Part shown: positions 33,449 through 41,981 of the stretch, piece after piece | How the letters are laid out: the number at the start of each line of letters is the position of its first letter | Numbering within the stretch: the first letter of the stretch is position 1 | Assembly (NCBI RefSeq): GCF_006540085.1 | Contig: NZ_BJOG01000010.1 | Location: forward strand, 101,596-165,595 | DNA length: 64,000 nucleotides | DNA from: Microbacterium oxydans | GTDB taxonomy: Bacteria > Actinomycetota > Actinomycetes > Actinomycetales > Microbacteriaceae | Direction: 5' to 3' | Program-made: the position numbers and the translations under genes | The notes under the pieces: model-generated | Told to the model about the DNA's origin: nothing | The model's database searches: none | Seen by the model: the letters and a program-made list of their open reading frames with translations, nothing else

Positions 33449-33943
33449 ATGCCTGCACGTTCCCTGACCGTCGACGAGAGCCTGCTGCGACGGATGGCAC
33501 GCGACGCCGCGATGTACTCGCTGACCCGTCCTGCGGCCATCGTCATGTGGGTCGCACTCGCGGCGGCGCTCGTCTTCAGCGTCGTCAACCTCACCGCGCC
33601 GGTGGCTCCGGGGGAAGAGGGACCTTACGGGGCAGGCTGGATGCCCGTGCTCATCGTCGCGCTCGCAGGTTTCGCCGTGTTCATGTCGGTGTCGGGGGCG
33701 CGCACCGCCGTGCGGATCGCGATGCCCGTCGGGACACGCGTGTGGGTGTCACTGGAAGACGAGGGTCTGCAGATGGGAAGCGGGCGACGTCGCTCCGACA
33801 TCGCGTACCGCACGTTCCAGAGGATGCACGTGGGAAGGGACGCGGTGCTGTTGAAGCTGCGCGACACCTCGGCCGCGACCGCGATACCCCGCGAGCTGCT
33901 GACGGACGACGACATCGCCGCTCTCCGCTCCCGGATCTCCTAG
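33449..33943 (+). CDS. YcxB-like small membrane protein
   Basis: A 164-aa protein with two transmembrane helices (about 28-48 and 65-85) and a cytoplasmic C-terminal domain with the pattern SDIAYRTFQRMHVGRDAVLL, then a final LLTDDDIAALRSRI. This matches the YcxB-like domain organisation (two helices plus a PH-like beta domain). The function is unknown. GGGAGG lies about ten bases before the ATG. It follows mrp by 19 bases and may end that operon. It is convergent with tatB. Confidence 0.65.
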   Translation: MPARSLTVDESLLRRMARDAAMYSLTRPAAIVMWVALAAALVFSVVNLTAPVAPGEEGPYGAGWMPVLIVALAGFAVFMSVSGARTAVRIAMPVGTRVWVSLEDEGLQMGSGRRRSDIAYRTFQRMHVGRDAVLLKLRDTSAATAIPRELLTDDDIAALRSRIS

Positions 33944-33977
33944 CCCTCTCCCGCGGACCCCTGACGTCGCAACCTGA

Positions 33978-34367
33978 TCAGGTCGCCTCGGGATCGAACG
34001 GCGGGCGGTTGGTCGCGCTGAACTCCTGCGGGACCGCGCGCGTGGGGGCGATGGAGCCTGCGACCGGCTCCGCGATCGTCGCTGTGGCCTGCATCGGGGT
34101 CGCCGGCTGCGGCTCTTCCATGAGGGCATCGCGGATGATCCGACGCGGGTCGTACTGGCGGGGATCGAGCTTGCGCCAGTCGACGTCGTCGATCTCGGGG
34201 CCCATCTCCTCGCGCACCCTCGACTTGGTCGCACGAAGGTACTCGCCGGCCTTGCGGACCATGCGGGAGAAGCTCTCCGCTGCGCGCGGGAGACGCTCGG
34301 GGCCGATGATCAGAACCGCGATGAGGCCGATCAGCAACAGCTTCTCGAAGGTGAGCCCGAACGTCAT
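33978..34367 (-). CDS. tatB: Sec-independent translocase subunit TatB
   Basis: A 129-aa TatA/B-family protein. The N-terminal membrane helix (FGLTFEKLLLIGLIAVLIIGPERLP pattern, residues 3-27) ends in the conserved GPERLP hinge, followed by an amphipathic helix (AAESFSRMVRKAGEYL) and a Pro/Ala-rich tail. TatB receives twin-arginine substrates together with TatC. The N-terminal Thr/Glu residues and the length fit TatB better than TatA. No tatA or tatC is in the window. It has a start-proximal TAGCCT -10 box and is divergent from the O-methyltransferase. Confidence 0.87.
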   Translation of the reverse strand: MTFGLTFEKLLLIGLIAVLIIGPERLPRAAESFSRMVRKAGEYLRATKSRVREEMGPEIDDVDWRKLDPRQYDPRRIIRDALMEEPQPATPMQATATIAEPVAGSIAPTRAVPQEFSATNRPPFDPEAT

Positions 34368-34373
34368 CTCTAC

Positions 34374-34379
34374 AGGCTA
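34374..34379 (-). promoter_or_regulatory. -10 box TAGCCT, six bases before ATG of tatB
   Basis: TAGCCT on the minus strand, spacer GTAGAG, then ATG. The spacer is a poor Shine-Dalgarno sequence, which favours leaderless translation. Confidence 0.5.
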
Positions 34380-34456
34380 CCGCCGCGCCTGCGGTCCCCG
34401 CACTCGCGGACCGAATACGCTGGAGAAGATCACAGGCAGGCAGGGAGATACAGGCC

Positions 34457-35095
34457 ATGAGCGAGCATGACGCGAACGCGCGTTTTCTGCGCGAGTCCAT
34501 CGTGGAACCCGACGCCATCGCTCGCGCCCGTGCGCACGCGCTCGAGCTCGGGGCCATGCCCGTCAGCGCGTCCGTCGGCTCTCAGATCGCTGTGCTCGCC
34601 GCCGCGACCGGCGCCAGGTCGATCGTCGAGATCGGCACGGGTGCCGGTGTCTCCGGACTCTGGCTGCTCCGCGGCGCGCCCCAGGCCGTGCTCACCTCGA
34701 TCGACAACGAACCGGAGCACCTCGCCGCCGCGCGGCAGGCCTTCTCCGACGCGAAGATCCCCTCCACGAGAGCACGTTTCATCACGGGGCGTGCGATCGA
34801 CGTGCTCCCGCGCATGAACGAGAACTCCTACGACATCGTGCTGGTCGACGCCGACCCCGAGCACGTCATCGAGTACGTCGAGCACGGTCTGCGTCTCGCA
34901 CGCACCGGTGGCCTCGTGCTCGTGCCGCGTGTCCTGGCGGGCGGCCGCGTCGCCGACCCGGTGCAGCGCGACGAGATCACGGCCGCCTACCGATCCCTCG
35001 TGCAGGAGACGCAGGAGTCTTCGGCCGTGCTCGCGACGCTCTCCCCCGCGGGCGAAGGCCTGCTGCAGCTGATCAGCCTCGCAGAGCGCGGCTGA
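34457..35095 (+). CDS. Class I SAM-dependent O-methyltransferase
   Basis: A 212-aa catechol/caffeoyl-type O-methyltransferase (methyltransf_3-like). The SAM-binding motif IVEIGTGAGVSGLWLL lies at about 56-71, the acidic ribose contact SIDNEPEH near 80-87, and the metal-binding Asp region DIVLVDADPEH near 127-137. The residues QIAVLAA in the N-terminal helix are typical. The substrate is unknown. A TACGCT box near 34418 gives a leader of about 35 bases with GGGAG before the ATG. Divergent from tatB, as Rv1220c is next to sigE/tatB in mycobacteria. Confidence 0.87.
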   Translation: MSEHDANARFLRESIVEPDAIARARAHALELGAMPVSASVGSQIAVLAAATGARSIVEIGTGAGVSGLWLLRGAPQAVLTSIDNEPEHLAAARQAFSDAKIPSTRARFITGRAIDVLPRMNENSYDIVLVDADPEHVIEYVEHGLRLARTGGLVLVPRVLAGGRVADPVQRDEITAAYRSLVQETQESSAVLATLSPAGEGLLQLISLAERG

Positions 35096-35150
35096 TCGCA
35101 CGGATTCCCGATGGAGGCGGCGCCGACCACGCAGGTGCCGACCCAGGAAG

Positions 35151-35182
35151 AAGGGCGGTGGTTCCGAGGAACCACCGCCCTT
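35151..35182. terminator. Bidirectional hairpin terminator
   Basis: Perfect fifteen-base arms (35151-35165 and 35168-35182) with A-rich and T-rich flanks on the two sides. It can stop both the O-methyltransferase and the DUF3117 transcripts. Confidence 0.85.
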
Positions 35183-35212
35183 TCGGATCCGCTGACGCGG
35201 ATCCCTGGTCGA

Positions 35213-35386
35213 TCAGGCCGGTGCCACGACGGCGCCAAGCACGTCGTGAAGCTCCTTGGCCTCGGCGTCGTTCACGGAGACGACCAGGCGGCCGCCGCCT
35301 TCGAGTGGAACGCGCACGATGATGAGTCGTCCTTCCTTCACGGCTTCCATAGGCCCGTCTCCGGTCCTCGGCTTCATCGCTGCCAT
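35213..35386 (-). CDS. DUF3117 family protein (57 aa)
   Basis: A very short but recognisable gene. The 57-aa product begins MAAMKPRTGDGPMEAVKEGR, continues with IIVRVPLEGGGRLVV and ends in LHDVLGAVVAPA, which is the whole DUF3117 family sequence known from Actinobacteria. The ATG at 35386 is preceded by GGAAAGGGAG. The function is unknown; the predicted fold is a small beta-rich domain. A terminator follows its stop codon. It lies convergent with the O-methyltransferase, an arrangement also found in mycobacteria. Confidence 0.9.
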   Translation of the reverse strand: MAAMKPRTGDGPMEAVKEGRLIIVRVPLEGGGRLVVSVNDAEAKELHDVLGAVVAPA

Positions 35387-35480
35387 CGTGGCTCCCTTTC
35401 CTCCGGTGGTATGGGATGAGTTTATCGGGTGTCACCGGAACCTGGAGGTCACGGAGCAACAATTGGGTCGAGCTCCACGG

Positions 35481-36698
35481 TCACGGGACCTGCCAGAACG
35501 TGTTCCCGAGCCCATACACGTGATATATCCAGACCCATTGACCGACCAGACATGCCGCCAGGACGCCGAGACGCCAGAGCCGAGACCGCGACACGGCGAC
35601 CGCGCCCCACAACGGACTGAGCGGGAGCAGCAGGCGGAAGGTGCTCGACTGGGGGAAGAAGACAGCGAGCAGGTAGAGCAGATAGCTCGCGCTCCAGAGG
35701 CGAAGATCGACGCCGAGCGCCCGTACCTGCGGTGAGAGCAGGAGCACTGCGGCGGCACCTGCCACGATGAGCACCAGGGCGATGGGCCCCCACCACTGCG
35801 GCAAGCCCCAGAGACCGAACCAGAACTGCGACGCCTGGATCCACCCCTCGAAAGGGATGAACCCTTCGACGCCGCCGGTGATCCAGTGCTGACGCCAGGC
35901 GAGCTCGGTCGCGAGATACGCTCCCGCATCCCCTGTCGCGATGCCGGCGATCACCTGCCAGGCGAATCCGCAGACGGTCGCGAGCGCCCCGAGCGCGAGG
36001 ATGTGTGCGATCTCCCTCCCCACCAACGGATCGTCGCGGCGACGGATCCAGCGCACCACGCCGTGCAATCCCAGATAGAGCGCGAAGGCGAGGACGCCGG
36101 GGCGGGTGAAGGCCATCGCCGGGATGAGCAGATACAGCCAGGCGTACTTCCGCCGCGCCGTCATGTCGAGGGCGAGGAAGAGCAGCAGGAGGAACAGCGT
36201 CTCGGCGTATCCCACCTGGAACATCGCCGCGATCGGGCCGGCCGCGAAGAAGACCACTGCCCACAGCGCAGCGGAATCACCGATGCGCTCGCGCAGCAGC
36301 CGGTGCAGCACGAGGCACGCCAGGTATCCGGCCCCGAGAGAGAGGAGGAGGGCGCCTGCTCCCCAGGAACCGAGCACGAGACCGATCCCCTTGGCCGCAT
36401 ATGCGAACACCGGCATGAAGGCCCAGGCATTCTCGGCGACGTCGCCCGCATCCGTGAGCGGCAGCTCTGTCGGGTACCCGTCCTCGGCGACGAGCCAGTA
36501 CCACTGCGCGTCCCAGCCGAGCACGAAATCGATCAGGCCCGCCCCGGCGCCGAAGCGCGAGGAGGAGGTCGACAGCGATGCGGCGATGATGAGGAGCACC
36601 GTCGTCACGACCCGCGCCCCGAGGTAGATCATCACGACGCGCAGCGCGATCGGCGCCTTCGCCCAACGGCGCGCTGCGCTCAGTGCGAGGTGAGCCAT
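35481..36698 (-). CDS. GT-C-type mannosyltransferase, PIG-V-like
   Basis: A 405-aa polytopic membrane glycosyltransferase of the PIG-V/GPI-mannosyltransferase-like GT-C superfamily, which uses polyprenyl-phosphate sugars on the outer membrane face. About ten transmembrane segments are visible. The first loop carries LGWDAQWYWLVAEDGYP near 60-76, where the acidic residue of GT-C enzymes lies, and VGYAETLFLLLLFLAL is the typical second signature. The acceptor is unknown; cell-wall lipoglycan synthesis is plausible. Its ATG lies 19 bases inside the dapE coding region, so translation is probably coupled to dapE. Confidence 0.82.
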   Translation of the reverse strand: MAHLALSAARRWAKAPIALRVVMIYLGARVVTTVLLIIAASLSTSSSRFGAGAGLIDFVLGWDAQWYWLVAEDGYPTELPLTDAGDVAENAWAFMPVFAYAAKGIGLVLGSWGAGALLLSLGAGYLACLVLHRLLRERIGDSAALWAVVFFAAGPIAAMFQVGYAETLFLLLLFLALDMTARRKYAWLYLLIPAMAFTRPGVLAFALYLGLHGVVRWIRRRDDPLVGREIAHILALGALATVCGFAWQVIAGIATGDAGAYLATELAWRQHWITGGVEGFIPFEGWIQASQFWFGLWGLPQWWGPIALVLIVAGAAAVLLLSPQVRALGVDLRLWSASYLLYLLAVFFPQSSTFRLLLPLSPLWGAVAVSRSRLWRLGVLAACLVGQWVWIYHVYGLGNTFWQVP

Positions 36699-37753
36699 GC
36701 GCGCAGGCCCCGCTCCACGGCGTCGATCTGCGCGAGCGGCACGCGCTCCTCATCGTGGTGGGCCAGGTGCGGGTCGCCGGGACCGTAGTTGACGGCGGGG
36801 ATCCCCAGAGCGGAGAAGCGGGCGACATCCGTCCAGCCGTACTTCGGCCGCGGCTCCGCACCGACGGCGGCGACGAACTGCTTCGCGATCTCCGCGTCGA
36901 GGCCGGGACGCGCACCCTCGGCGGCGTCGGTGATCTCGACGTCGAACCCCGCGAGGACTCCGCGCAGATGTGTCTCGGCCTCAGCCGCGGACTTGCTCGG
37001 CGCGAAGCGGTAGTTGACCTCGACCTCGCAGGCATCGGGGATGACGTTCCCCGCGACGCCACCTGCGATGCGCACGGCGCTCAGACTCTCGCGGTACAGC
37101 AGCCCCTCGACCGGCACCTCCCTGGCCCGGTACTCGGCGAGCCGGGTGAGGATCGGCGCGGCACGATGGATCGCGTTCTCCCCGATCCATGCCCTCGCGC
37201 TGTGCGCCCGGACGCCCGACGTGCGCACGGTCGCCCGCATCGTGCCGTTGCATCCGCCCTCGACCTCGCCGTTGGAGGGCTCACCGAGGATCGCGAAGTC
37301 GGCCTCGAACAGGTCGGGGCGGACGGCGGCGAGCAGCCCGAGGCCGTTCTTCGACGCCTCGACCTCCTCGTTGTCGTACCACATCCAGGTGATGTCGATC
37401 GCGGGTTCGACCAGCTCCGCAGCGAGCTTCAGCTGCACCGCGGTCCCTGCCTTCATGTCGACGGTCCCACGACCCCAGAGGTACGGCACACCGTCGATCT
37501 CGATGTCGCGGGTGGGGAGGTTGGCATTGATGGGCACCGTGTCGATGTGCCCGGCGATCGCGACGCGCTGCGCGCGACCGAGATCCGTGCGCGCGATGAC
37601 GGTGTTGCCGTGGCGGAAGACCTGCAGGTGCCCCAGCGGCGTGACGGCCGCCTCGATGGCGTCGGCGAGCGTCTTCTCGTCTCCGGAGACGCTGGGGATA
37701 TCGCAGATCGCACGGGTGAGGTCGACGGAGGACGCGGTCAGATCGAGCACCAT
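36680..37753 (-). CDS. dapE: Succinyl-diaminopimelate desuccinylase
   Basis: DapE hydrolyses N-succinyl-LL-diaminopimelate to LL-DAP and succinate, the late step of the succinylase branch of lysine/peptidoglycan precursor synthesis. The 357-aa M20 peptidase has the metal-site motifs GHIDTVP (68-74), GRGTVDMKAG (94-103, bridging Asp99) and DNEEVE (127-132, catalytic Glu), and a dimerisation domain in between (about 180-290). The ATG at 37753 has a TAGTCT -10 box six bases upstream and no Shine-Dalgarno sequence, so it is a strong leaderless candidate. It is divergent from dapD, 64 bases away. Confidence 0.94.
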   Translation of the reverse strand: MVLDLTASSVDLTRAICDIPSVSGDEKTLADAIEAAVTPLGHLQVFRHGNTVIARTDLGRAQRVAIAGHIDTVPINANLPTRDIEIDGVPYLWGRGTVDMKAGTAVQLKLAAELVEPAIDITWMWYDNEEVEASKNGLGLLAAVRPDLFEADFAILGEPSNGEVEGGCNGTMRATVRTSGVRAHSARAWIGENAIHRAAPILTRLAEYRAREVPVEGLLYRESLSAVRIAGGVAGNVIPDACEVEVNYRFAPSKSAAEAETHLRGVLAGFDVEITDAAEGARPGLDAEIAKQFVAAVGAEPRPKYGWTDVARFSALGIPAVNYGPGDPHLAHHDEERVPLAQIDAVERGLRAWLTSH

Positions 37754-37759
37754 GGGTCA

Positions 37760-37765
37760 AGACTA
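37760..37765 (-). promoter_or_regulatory. -10 box TAGTCT, six bases before ATG of dapE
   Basis: TAGTCT on the minus strand, spacer TGACCC, then ATG. The spacer has no Shine-Dalgarno character, making this the clearest leaderless case in the window. Confidence 0.55.
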
Positions 37766-37805
37766 CTTACCCGTCATGCGTGCAGTCACCGCGCTGCGGG
37801 CGCGA

Positions 37806-37811
37806 TAGCGT
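37806..37811 (+). promoter_or_regulatory. -10 box TAGCGT, six bases before ATG of dapD
   Basis: TAGCGT, spacer GGAGGG, then ATG. It is back to back with the dapE promoter, with about 40 bases between the two -10 boxes. Confidence 0.5.
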
Positions 37812-37817
37812 GGAGGG

Positions 37818-38765
37818 ATGAGCGACGCGCGCACGGTATGGGGTATCGGACTGACCACGATCGCCGGAGACGGCACCGTCCTGGATGCGTGGTACCCCGA
37901 GGTGCGGACCGGAACCGCGGAGGCGGATGAGGCCGCCGTCACCGCGCTCGCGGATCTCACCGGAGCCGACCAGCGACGCAACGTCACGGTGGAGGTCGTG
38001 CAGCTGCAGATCGACCTCGACGCCGCACCGGCTTCGACCGCGGACGCCTATCTTCGTCTGCACGCGCTCTCCCACCTGGTGGTGCGCCCCAACGATGTGA
38101 ACCTCGACGGCGTCTTCGCTCATCTCCCGAACGTCGCCTGGACCAACGCGGGACCCGTCCTGCCCTCGGACGCCGCCCGCCTGCGTCCGCTCCTCCAGCG
38201 GTCGGGCATCCAGGTCCAGGGTCTGGACAAGTTCCCCCGTCTCACGGACTACGTGCAGCCGACCGGTGTCCGCATCGCGGATGCTTCCCGCGTGCGCCTC
38301 GGCGCATACCTCTCCCCCGGCACCACTGTCATGCACGAGGGTTTCGTCAACTTCAACGCCGGAACGCTCGGCGCGTCGATGGTGGAGGGCCGCATCTCCC
38401 AGGGGGTCGTCGTCGGCGACGGCAGCGACATCGGCGGGGGCGCCTCCATCATGGGCACGCTCTCGGGCGGAGGGACGCACCGCGTCGCGATCGGCGCGCG
38501 CACGCTGCTGGGCGCCAACGCCGGCATCGGCATCTCCCTCGGTGACGACTGCGTCGTCGAAGCAGGCCTCTATGTGACGGCCGGCACGAAGATCGTCCTG
38601 GTCGACGGCCCCGTGACCGCCGATGGCGGGCGGAGGACGGTGAAGGGCGGAGAGCTCTCCGGTCAGGACGGACTGCTGTTCCGCCGCAACTCGCTCAGCG
38701 GTGCCGTCGAGGCCGTCCGCCGCGCCGGCGTCGGGGTGACGCTGAACGAGGCCCTGCACGCCTGA
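37818..38765 (+). CDS. dapD: Tetrahydrodipicolinate N-succinyltransferase
   Basis: DapD transfers succinyl from succinyl-CoA to tetrahydrodipicolinate, the entry step to the succinylase branch completed by dapC and dapE in this window. The 315-aa length fits the longer actinobacterial form. Residues 1-110 are the N-terminal domain. The left-handed beta-helix of hexapeptide repeats runs from about 150 to 270, with GTTVMHEGFVNFNAGT and MVEGRISQGVVVGDGSDIGGG-type turns. The C-terminal segment includes LFRRNSLSGAVEA. Divergent dapE suggests joint regulation. Confidence 0.94.
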   Translation: MSDARTVWGIGLTTIAGDGTVLDAWYPEVRTGTAEADEAAVTALADLTGADQRRNVTVEVVQLQIDLDAAPASTADAYLRLHALSHLVVRPNDVNLDGVFAHLPNVAWTNAGPVLPSDAARLRPLLQRSGIQVQGLDKFPRLTDYVQPTGVRIADASRVRLGAYLSPGTTVMHEGFVNFNAGTLGASMVEGRISQGVVVGDGSDIGGGASIMGTLSGGGTHRVAIGARTLLGANAGIGISLGDDCVVEAGLYVTAGTKIVLVDGPVTADGGRRTVKGGELSGQDGLLFRRNSLSGAVEAVRRAGVGVTLNEALHA

Positions 38766-39054
38766 GACCCCCGGGCGGCGGGTGTCAGTGCGCGCAGGTG
38801 GCCTCGGCGACCCGCGCAGGAGCCGACATGCAGCCGAGCTCATGCATGCACTGGTAGACTGAATCCGTTGCGTGTACCGCCGGTACCCAACATCGTCGTC
38901 GTCACGGGGTCTCCGAGGACCGAAGCGAGCGGAACCGCTCCCACCACCAGCACGAGCTGGCCTTTCGAACGGCGAACCGATGCGCGATTCCGCGCCGTCG
39001 CCCACCTCACCCCCTATCTCGCGCCGTTCATTCGTGCGCTGACGGAGTTTCTGC
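38766..39054 (+). promoter_or_regulatory. Intergenic region with promoter and long leader of helicase gene
   Basis: No established gene lies here. A TAGACT -10 box at 38855-38860 would give a helicase leader of about 185 bases. A frame starting with TTG at 38868, seven bases after this box, stays open to 39071 and overlaps the helicase start by 17 bases. It could be a leaderless upstream ORF or chance. GGAG lies about ten bases before the helicase ATG. Confidence 0.45.
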
Positions 39055-40431
39055 ATGTCTACTTTCCTTGAACTCGGCGTTCCCGCCGAGCTCGCCGCCG
39101 TTCTCGCCGACTCGGGTAAGACCGAGGCGTTCGCCATCCAGCGCGACACGCTGCCCGACTCTCTCGCCGGACGCGACCTCCTGGGTCGCGGACGCACCGG
39201 CAGCGGCAAGACCATCGCCTTCGCGCTCCCCCTCGTCGCCCGCCTCGCCGCCTCCGGCGGTCAGCGCCGCGCCGGCCTGCCGCGTGGTCTCGCCCTCGCC
39301 CCCACCCGTGAGCTCGCGACTCAGATCGCCGCGACGATCACTCCTCTCGCCGAGGCCGCCGGCCTTCGCGTCACGACCGTCTTCGGCGGCGTCAGCCAGC
39401 GCCCGCAGGAGCAGGCACTGCGCGGCGGTGTCGACATCGTCGTGGCCTGCCCCGGCCGCCTGGAAGACCTCATGAAGCAGCAGGTCCTCCGTCTCAGCGC
39501 GATCGAGGTCACCGTGCTCGACGAAGCCGACCACATGGCCGACCTCGGCTTCCTCCCCGGCGTCACCCGCATCCTCACGGCCACGCCTGCCGGCGGACAG
39601 CGCCTGCTGTTCAGCGCGACGCTGGACCGCGGTATCGACACCCTGGCGCGCCGCTTCCTCTCGAACGCGGTCAGCCACGAGGTCGATGAGGAGAGCGTTC
39701 CCGTCGGCGAGATGACGCACCGCGTGCTGGTCGTCGACTCCACCGACAACAAGACCGTTCTCGTGCGCGAGCTCGCCTCCGGCACCGGTCGGCGCATCCT
39801 CTTCACGCGCACCAAGCACCAGGCGAAGAAGCTGGCGAAGCAGCTCACCGCCGCGGGGATCCCCGCCGTCGACCTGCACGGCAACCTCTCGCAGAACGCG
39901 CGCGAGCGCAACCTCGGTGCGTTCTCGACCGCCCCTGAGGACGGCGGCGTGCGGGTGCTCGTCGCGACCGACGTCGCCGCGCGCGGCGTCCACGTCGACA
40001 ACGTCGACCTCGTCGTCCACGTCGACCCGCCGGTCGAGCACAAGGCATACCTGCACCGTTCCGGCCGCACAGCCCGCGCCGGTGCTGCCGGAACCGTCGT
40101 CACGGTCGTGCTCCCTGAGCAGCGCCGCGACGTCAAGGATCTTCTGCGCAAGGCCGCCATCACGGCGCCGCTCGAGGACGTCACCGCCGCTGCGGTCGCC
40201 GAGCTCGTCCCCGAGCGCGCGCCGCACGTGCGCCCGGCACCGGTGCAGGCACCGCAGCAGCAGCAGCGTCAGTCCTCGAAGCAGCGTCCGGCCGGCGGCG
40301 AGAGGAACAGCGCGGCCAACCCGCCGTCGCGTCGCCGTCGTCGCCCCCGTCCCGGCGCAGGCCAGGGTGGCGGGTACTCCACGCAGAGCGGTCAGTCCCG
40401 CCAGGGCGGTCGCGGCTCGCAGGGTCGCTGA
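39055..40431 (+). CDS. DEAD-box ATP-dependent RNA helicase
   Basis: A 458-aa DEAD-box helicase. Motifs in order: FAIQRDTLPDSLAGRDLLG (Q motif), GRTGSGKT near 45-52, PTRELATQ, CPGR, DEADHMADLGF near 158-168, SAT, and the C-terminal HRSGRTARAG near 333-342. The final 85 residues are Gln/Arg/Gly-rich (a QQQQRQSSKQRP run and RRRRRPRPG) and likely bind RNA. It is the second helicase of this class in the window, shorter and with a poly-Gln-bearing tail. A long leader precedes it, as is common for cold- or stress-regulated helicases. A shared terminator follows. Confidence 0.92.
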   Translation: MSTFLELGVPAELAAVLADSGKTEAFAIQRDTLPDSLAGRDLLGRGRTGSGKTIAFALPLVARLAASGGQRRAGLPRGLALAPTRELATQIAATITPLAEAAGLRVTTVFGGVSQRPQEQALRGGVDIVVACPGRLEDLMKQQVLRLSAIEVTVLDEADHMADLGFLPGVTRILTATPAGGQRLLFSATLDRGIDTLARRFLSNAVSHEVDEESVPVGEMTHRVLVVDSTDNKTVLVRELASGTGRRILFTRTKHQAKKLAKQLTAAGIPAVDLHGNLSQNARERNLGAFSTAPEDGGVRVLVATDVAARGVHVDNVDLVVHVDPPVEHKAYLHRSGRTARAGAAGTVVTVVLPEQRRDVKDLLRKAAITAPLEDVTAAAVAELVPERAPHVRPAPVQAPQQQQRQSSKQRPAGGERNSAANPPSRRRRRPRPGAGQGGGYSTQSGQSRQGGRGSQGR

Positions 40432-40452
40432 CCCCGCTGCACGGCGAAGAAG

Positions 40453-40488
40453 AAAGCGCCCCTTCCGCTACGGCGGGAGGGGCGCTTT
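40453..40488. terminator. Bidirectional terminator between helicase and gltA
   Basis: Fourteen-base arms (40453-40466 and 40475-40488) pair with a single G-T pair. The outer ends are AAA and TTT, so the hairpin works in both directions. Confidence 0.85.
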
Positions 40489-40500
40489 CTCGTCACGCGC

Positions 40501-41790
40501 TCAGCGCGTGGGGAACTGACGTTCCGGCGATCCTGTGTACAGCTGCTGCGGACGACCGATCTTCGTCTGGGGGTCGAGCTGCAGCTCGCGCCACTGGGCC
40601 AGCCAACCGGGCAGACGACCGATCGCGAACAGAACGGTGAACATGCGCGTGGGGAAGCCCATCGCCTTGTAGATGACGCCGGTGTAGAAGTCGACGTTCG
40701 GGTACAGGCGACGCTCCCGGAAGTAGTCGTCGGCCAGCGCCAGCTCTTCGAGCTCCTTGGCGAGGTCGAGGAGCGGATCGGTGACGCCCAGCGACGAGAG
40801 CACCTCGTCGGCCGCGTCCTTGACGAGCTTGGCACGGGGGTCGTAGTTCTTGTAGACCCGGTGCCCGAAGCCCATCAGCTTCACGCCCTCTTCCTTGTTC
40901 TTCACCCGCTCGACGAAGCGCGAGACGCTCTGCCCGGAGTCGCGGATCTGACCGAGCATGGTCAGCACGGCCTCGTTCGCCCCGCCGTGGAGCGGACCGG
41001 AGAGAGCCTGGATACCGGCGGACACGGATGCGAACTGGTTGGCTCCGGTCGAACCGACCAGGCGGACCGTGGACGTCGACGCGTTCTGCTCGTGGTCTTC
41101 GTGCAGGATGAGGAGCAGCTCGAGAGCCTTCGACATCACCGGGTTGACCTCGTACTCCTCGCTGTGAACGCCGAAGTTGAGCTTCAGGAAGTTGTCCACG
41201 AAGCTCAGGGAGTTGTCGGGGTACAGGAAGGCCTGGCCGACGCTCTTCTTGTGCGCGTAGGCCGCGATCACGGGGAGCTTCGCGAGCATGCGCACCATGT
41301 TCAGCTCGACGTGCTCCGGGTTGTGCGGGTCGGTCTGACCCTCGTAGTAGGTCGAGAGCGCCGCGACCGCCGAGGACAGCACCGACATCGGGTGCGCCGT
41401 GTGCGGAAGCGCCGAGAAGAAGCGCTTGAGGTCTTCGTGCAGGAGGGTGTGCCGGCGGATCTTCTCGTCGAACTCCGCCAGCTCGGAGGCGGAGGGCAGG
41501 TCGCCGTAGATGAGGAGCCACGCGACCTCGAGGTAGCTCGTCGAACCCGCGAGCTGCTCGATCGGATATCCGCGATACCGCAGGATGCCCTTGTCGCCGT
41601 CGATGAACGTGATCTCCGACTTCGTCGACGCCGTGTTGACGAAACCGTAGTCCAGGCCGGTGTAGCCCGTCTGTCGCGTCAACGTCGAGAAATCGATGCT
41701 GTCGTGCCCCGCCGTGCCGCGCAGCACCGGGAATTCAGCGGTCGTGTCGCCGATCGTCAGCTTCGCCGTCTGGTCTGCCGCTGCACTCAC
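40501..41790 (-). CDS. gltA: Citrate synthase
   Basis: Citrate synthase condenses oxaloacetate and acetyl-CoA at the entry of the TCA cycle. The 429-aa length is that of the type II hexameric form. Catalytic residues are visible: His in GPLHGGANEAV near 268, His in MGFGHRVYKNYDPR near 309, and Asp in NVDFYTGVIY near 366. The N-terminal beta domain (AKLTIGDTTAEFPVL) is typical of bacterial GltA. I set the start at the GTG at 41790 because GAGGAGG lies five bases upstream; the frame is open to 41853 without support. A TAGGCT box near 41920 would give a leader of about 130 bases. Confidence 0.94.
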   Translation of the reverse strand: MSAAADQTAKLTIGDTTAEFPVLRGTAGHDSIDFSTLTRQTGYTGLDYGFVNTASTKSEITFIDGDKGILRYRGYPIEQLAGSTSYLEVAWLLIYGDLPSASELAEFDEKIRRHTLLHEDLKRFFSALPHTAHPMSVLSSAVAALSTYYEGQTDPHNPEHVELNMVRMLAKLPVIAAYAHKKSVGQAFLYPDNSLSFVDNFLKLNFGVHSEEYEVNPVMSKALELLLILHEDHEQNASTSTVRLVGSTGANQFASVSAGIQALSGPLHGGANEAVLTMLGQIRDSGQSVSRFVERVKNKEEGVKLMGFGHRVYKNYDPRAKLVKDAADEVLSSLGVTDPLLDLAKELEELALADDYFRERRLYPNVDFYTGVIYKAMGFPTRMFTVLFAIGRLPGWLAQWRELQLDPQTKIGRPQQLYTGSPERQFPTR

Positions 41791-41981
41791 GCGGACCTCC
41801 TCGTAGTGTCCGCCCCCGCTCGTCGCGGTGGGTTCGAACAAGATCTTGATCAAGCCTGAACTGGCGATCTCACGGCGCTCAGGCGCCAGGTCGGGTCACG
41901 ACCGAATCGCCTTTACAGCCTAGTAGTCGCACAGGCCTACTGTGACATCCGCCAAAGGGACGCCCCCTCCGAGGAGGGAAT

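Noticed and set aside
38785..38847. 20-codon minus-strand frame (MHELGCMSAPARVAEATCAH) between dapD and the helicase
   Set aside because: Neat in composition with three cysteines, but too short, without a ribosome binding site or a recognised family. I do not annotate it without expression evidence.
41935..41955. CACAG/CTGTG inverted repeat in the gltA leader region
   Set aside because: Only five-base arms; such pairs are expected by chance in an interval of this size, and it does not match the TGTGA-N6-TCACA pattern of GlxR/CRP sites.
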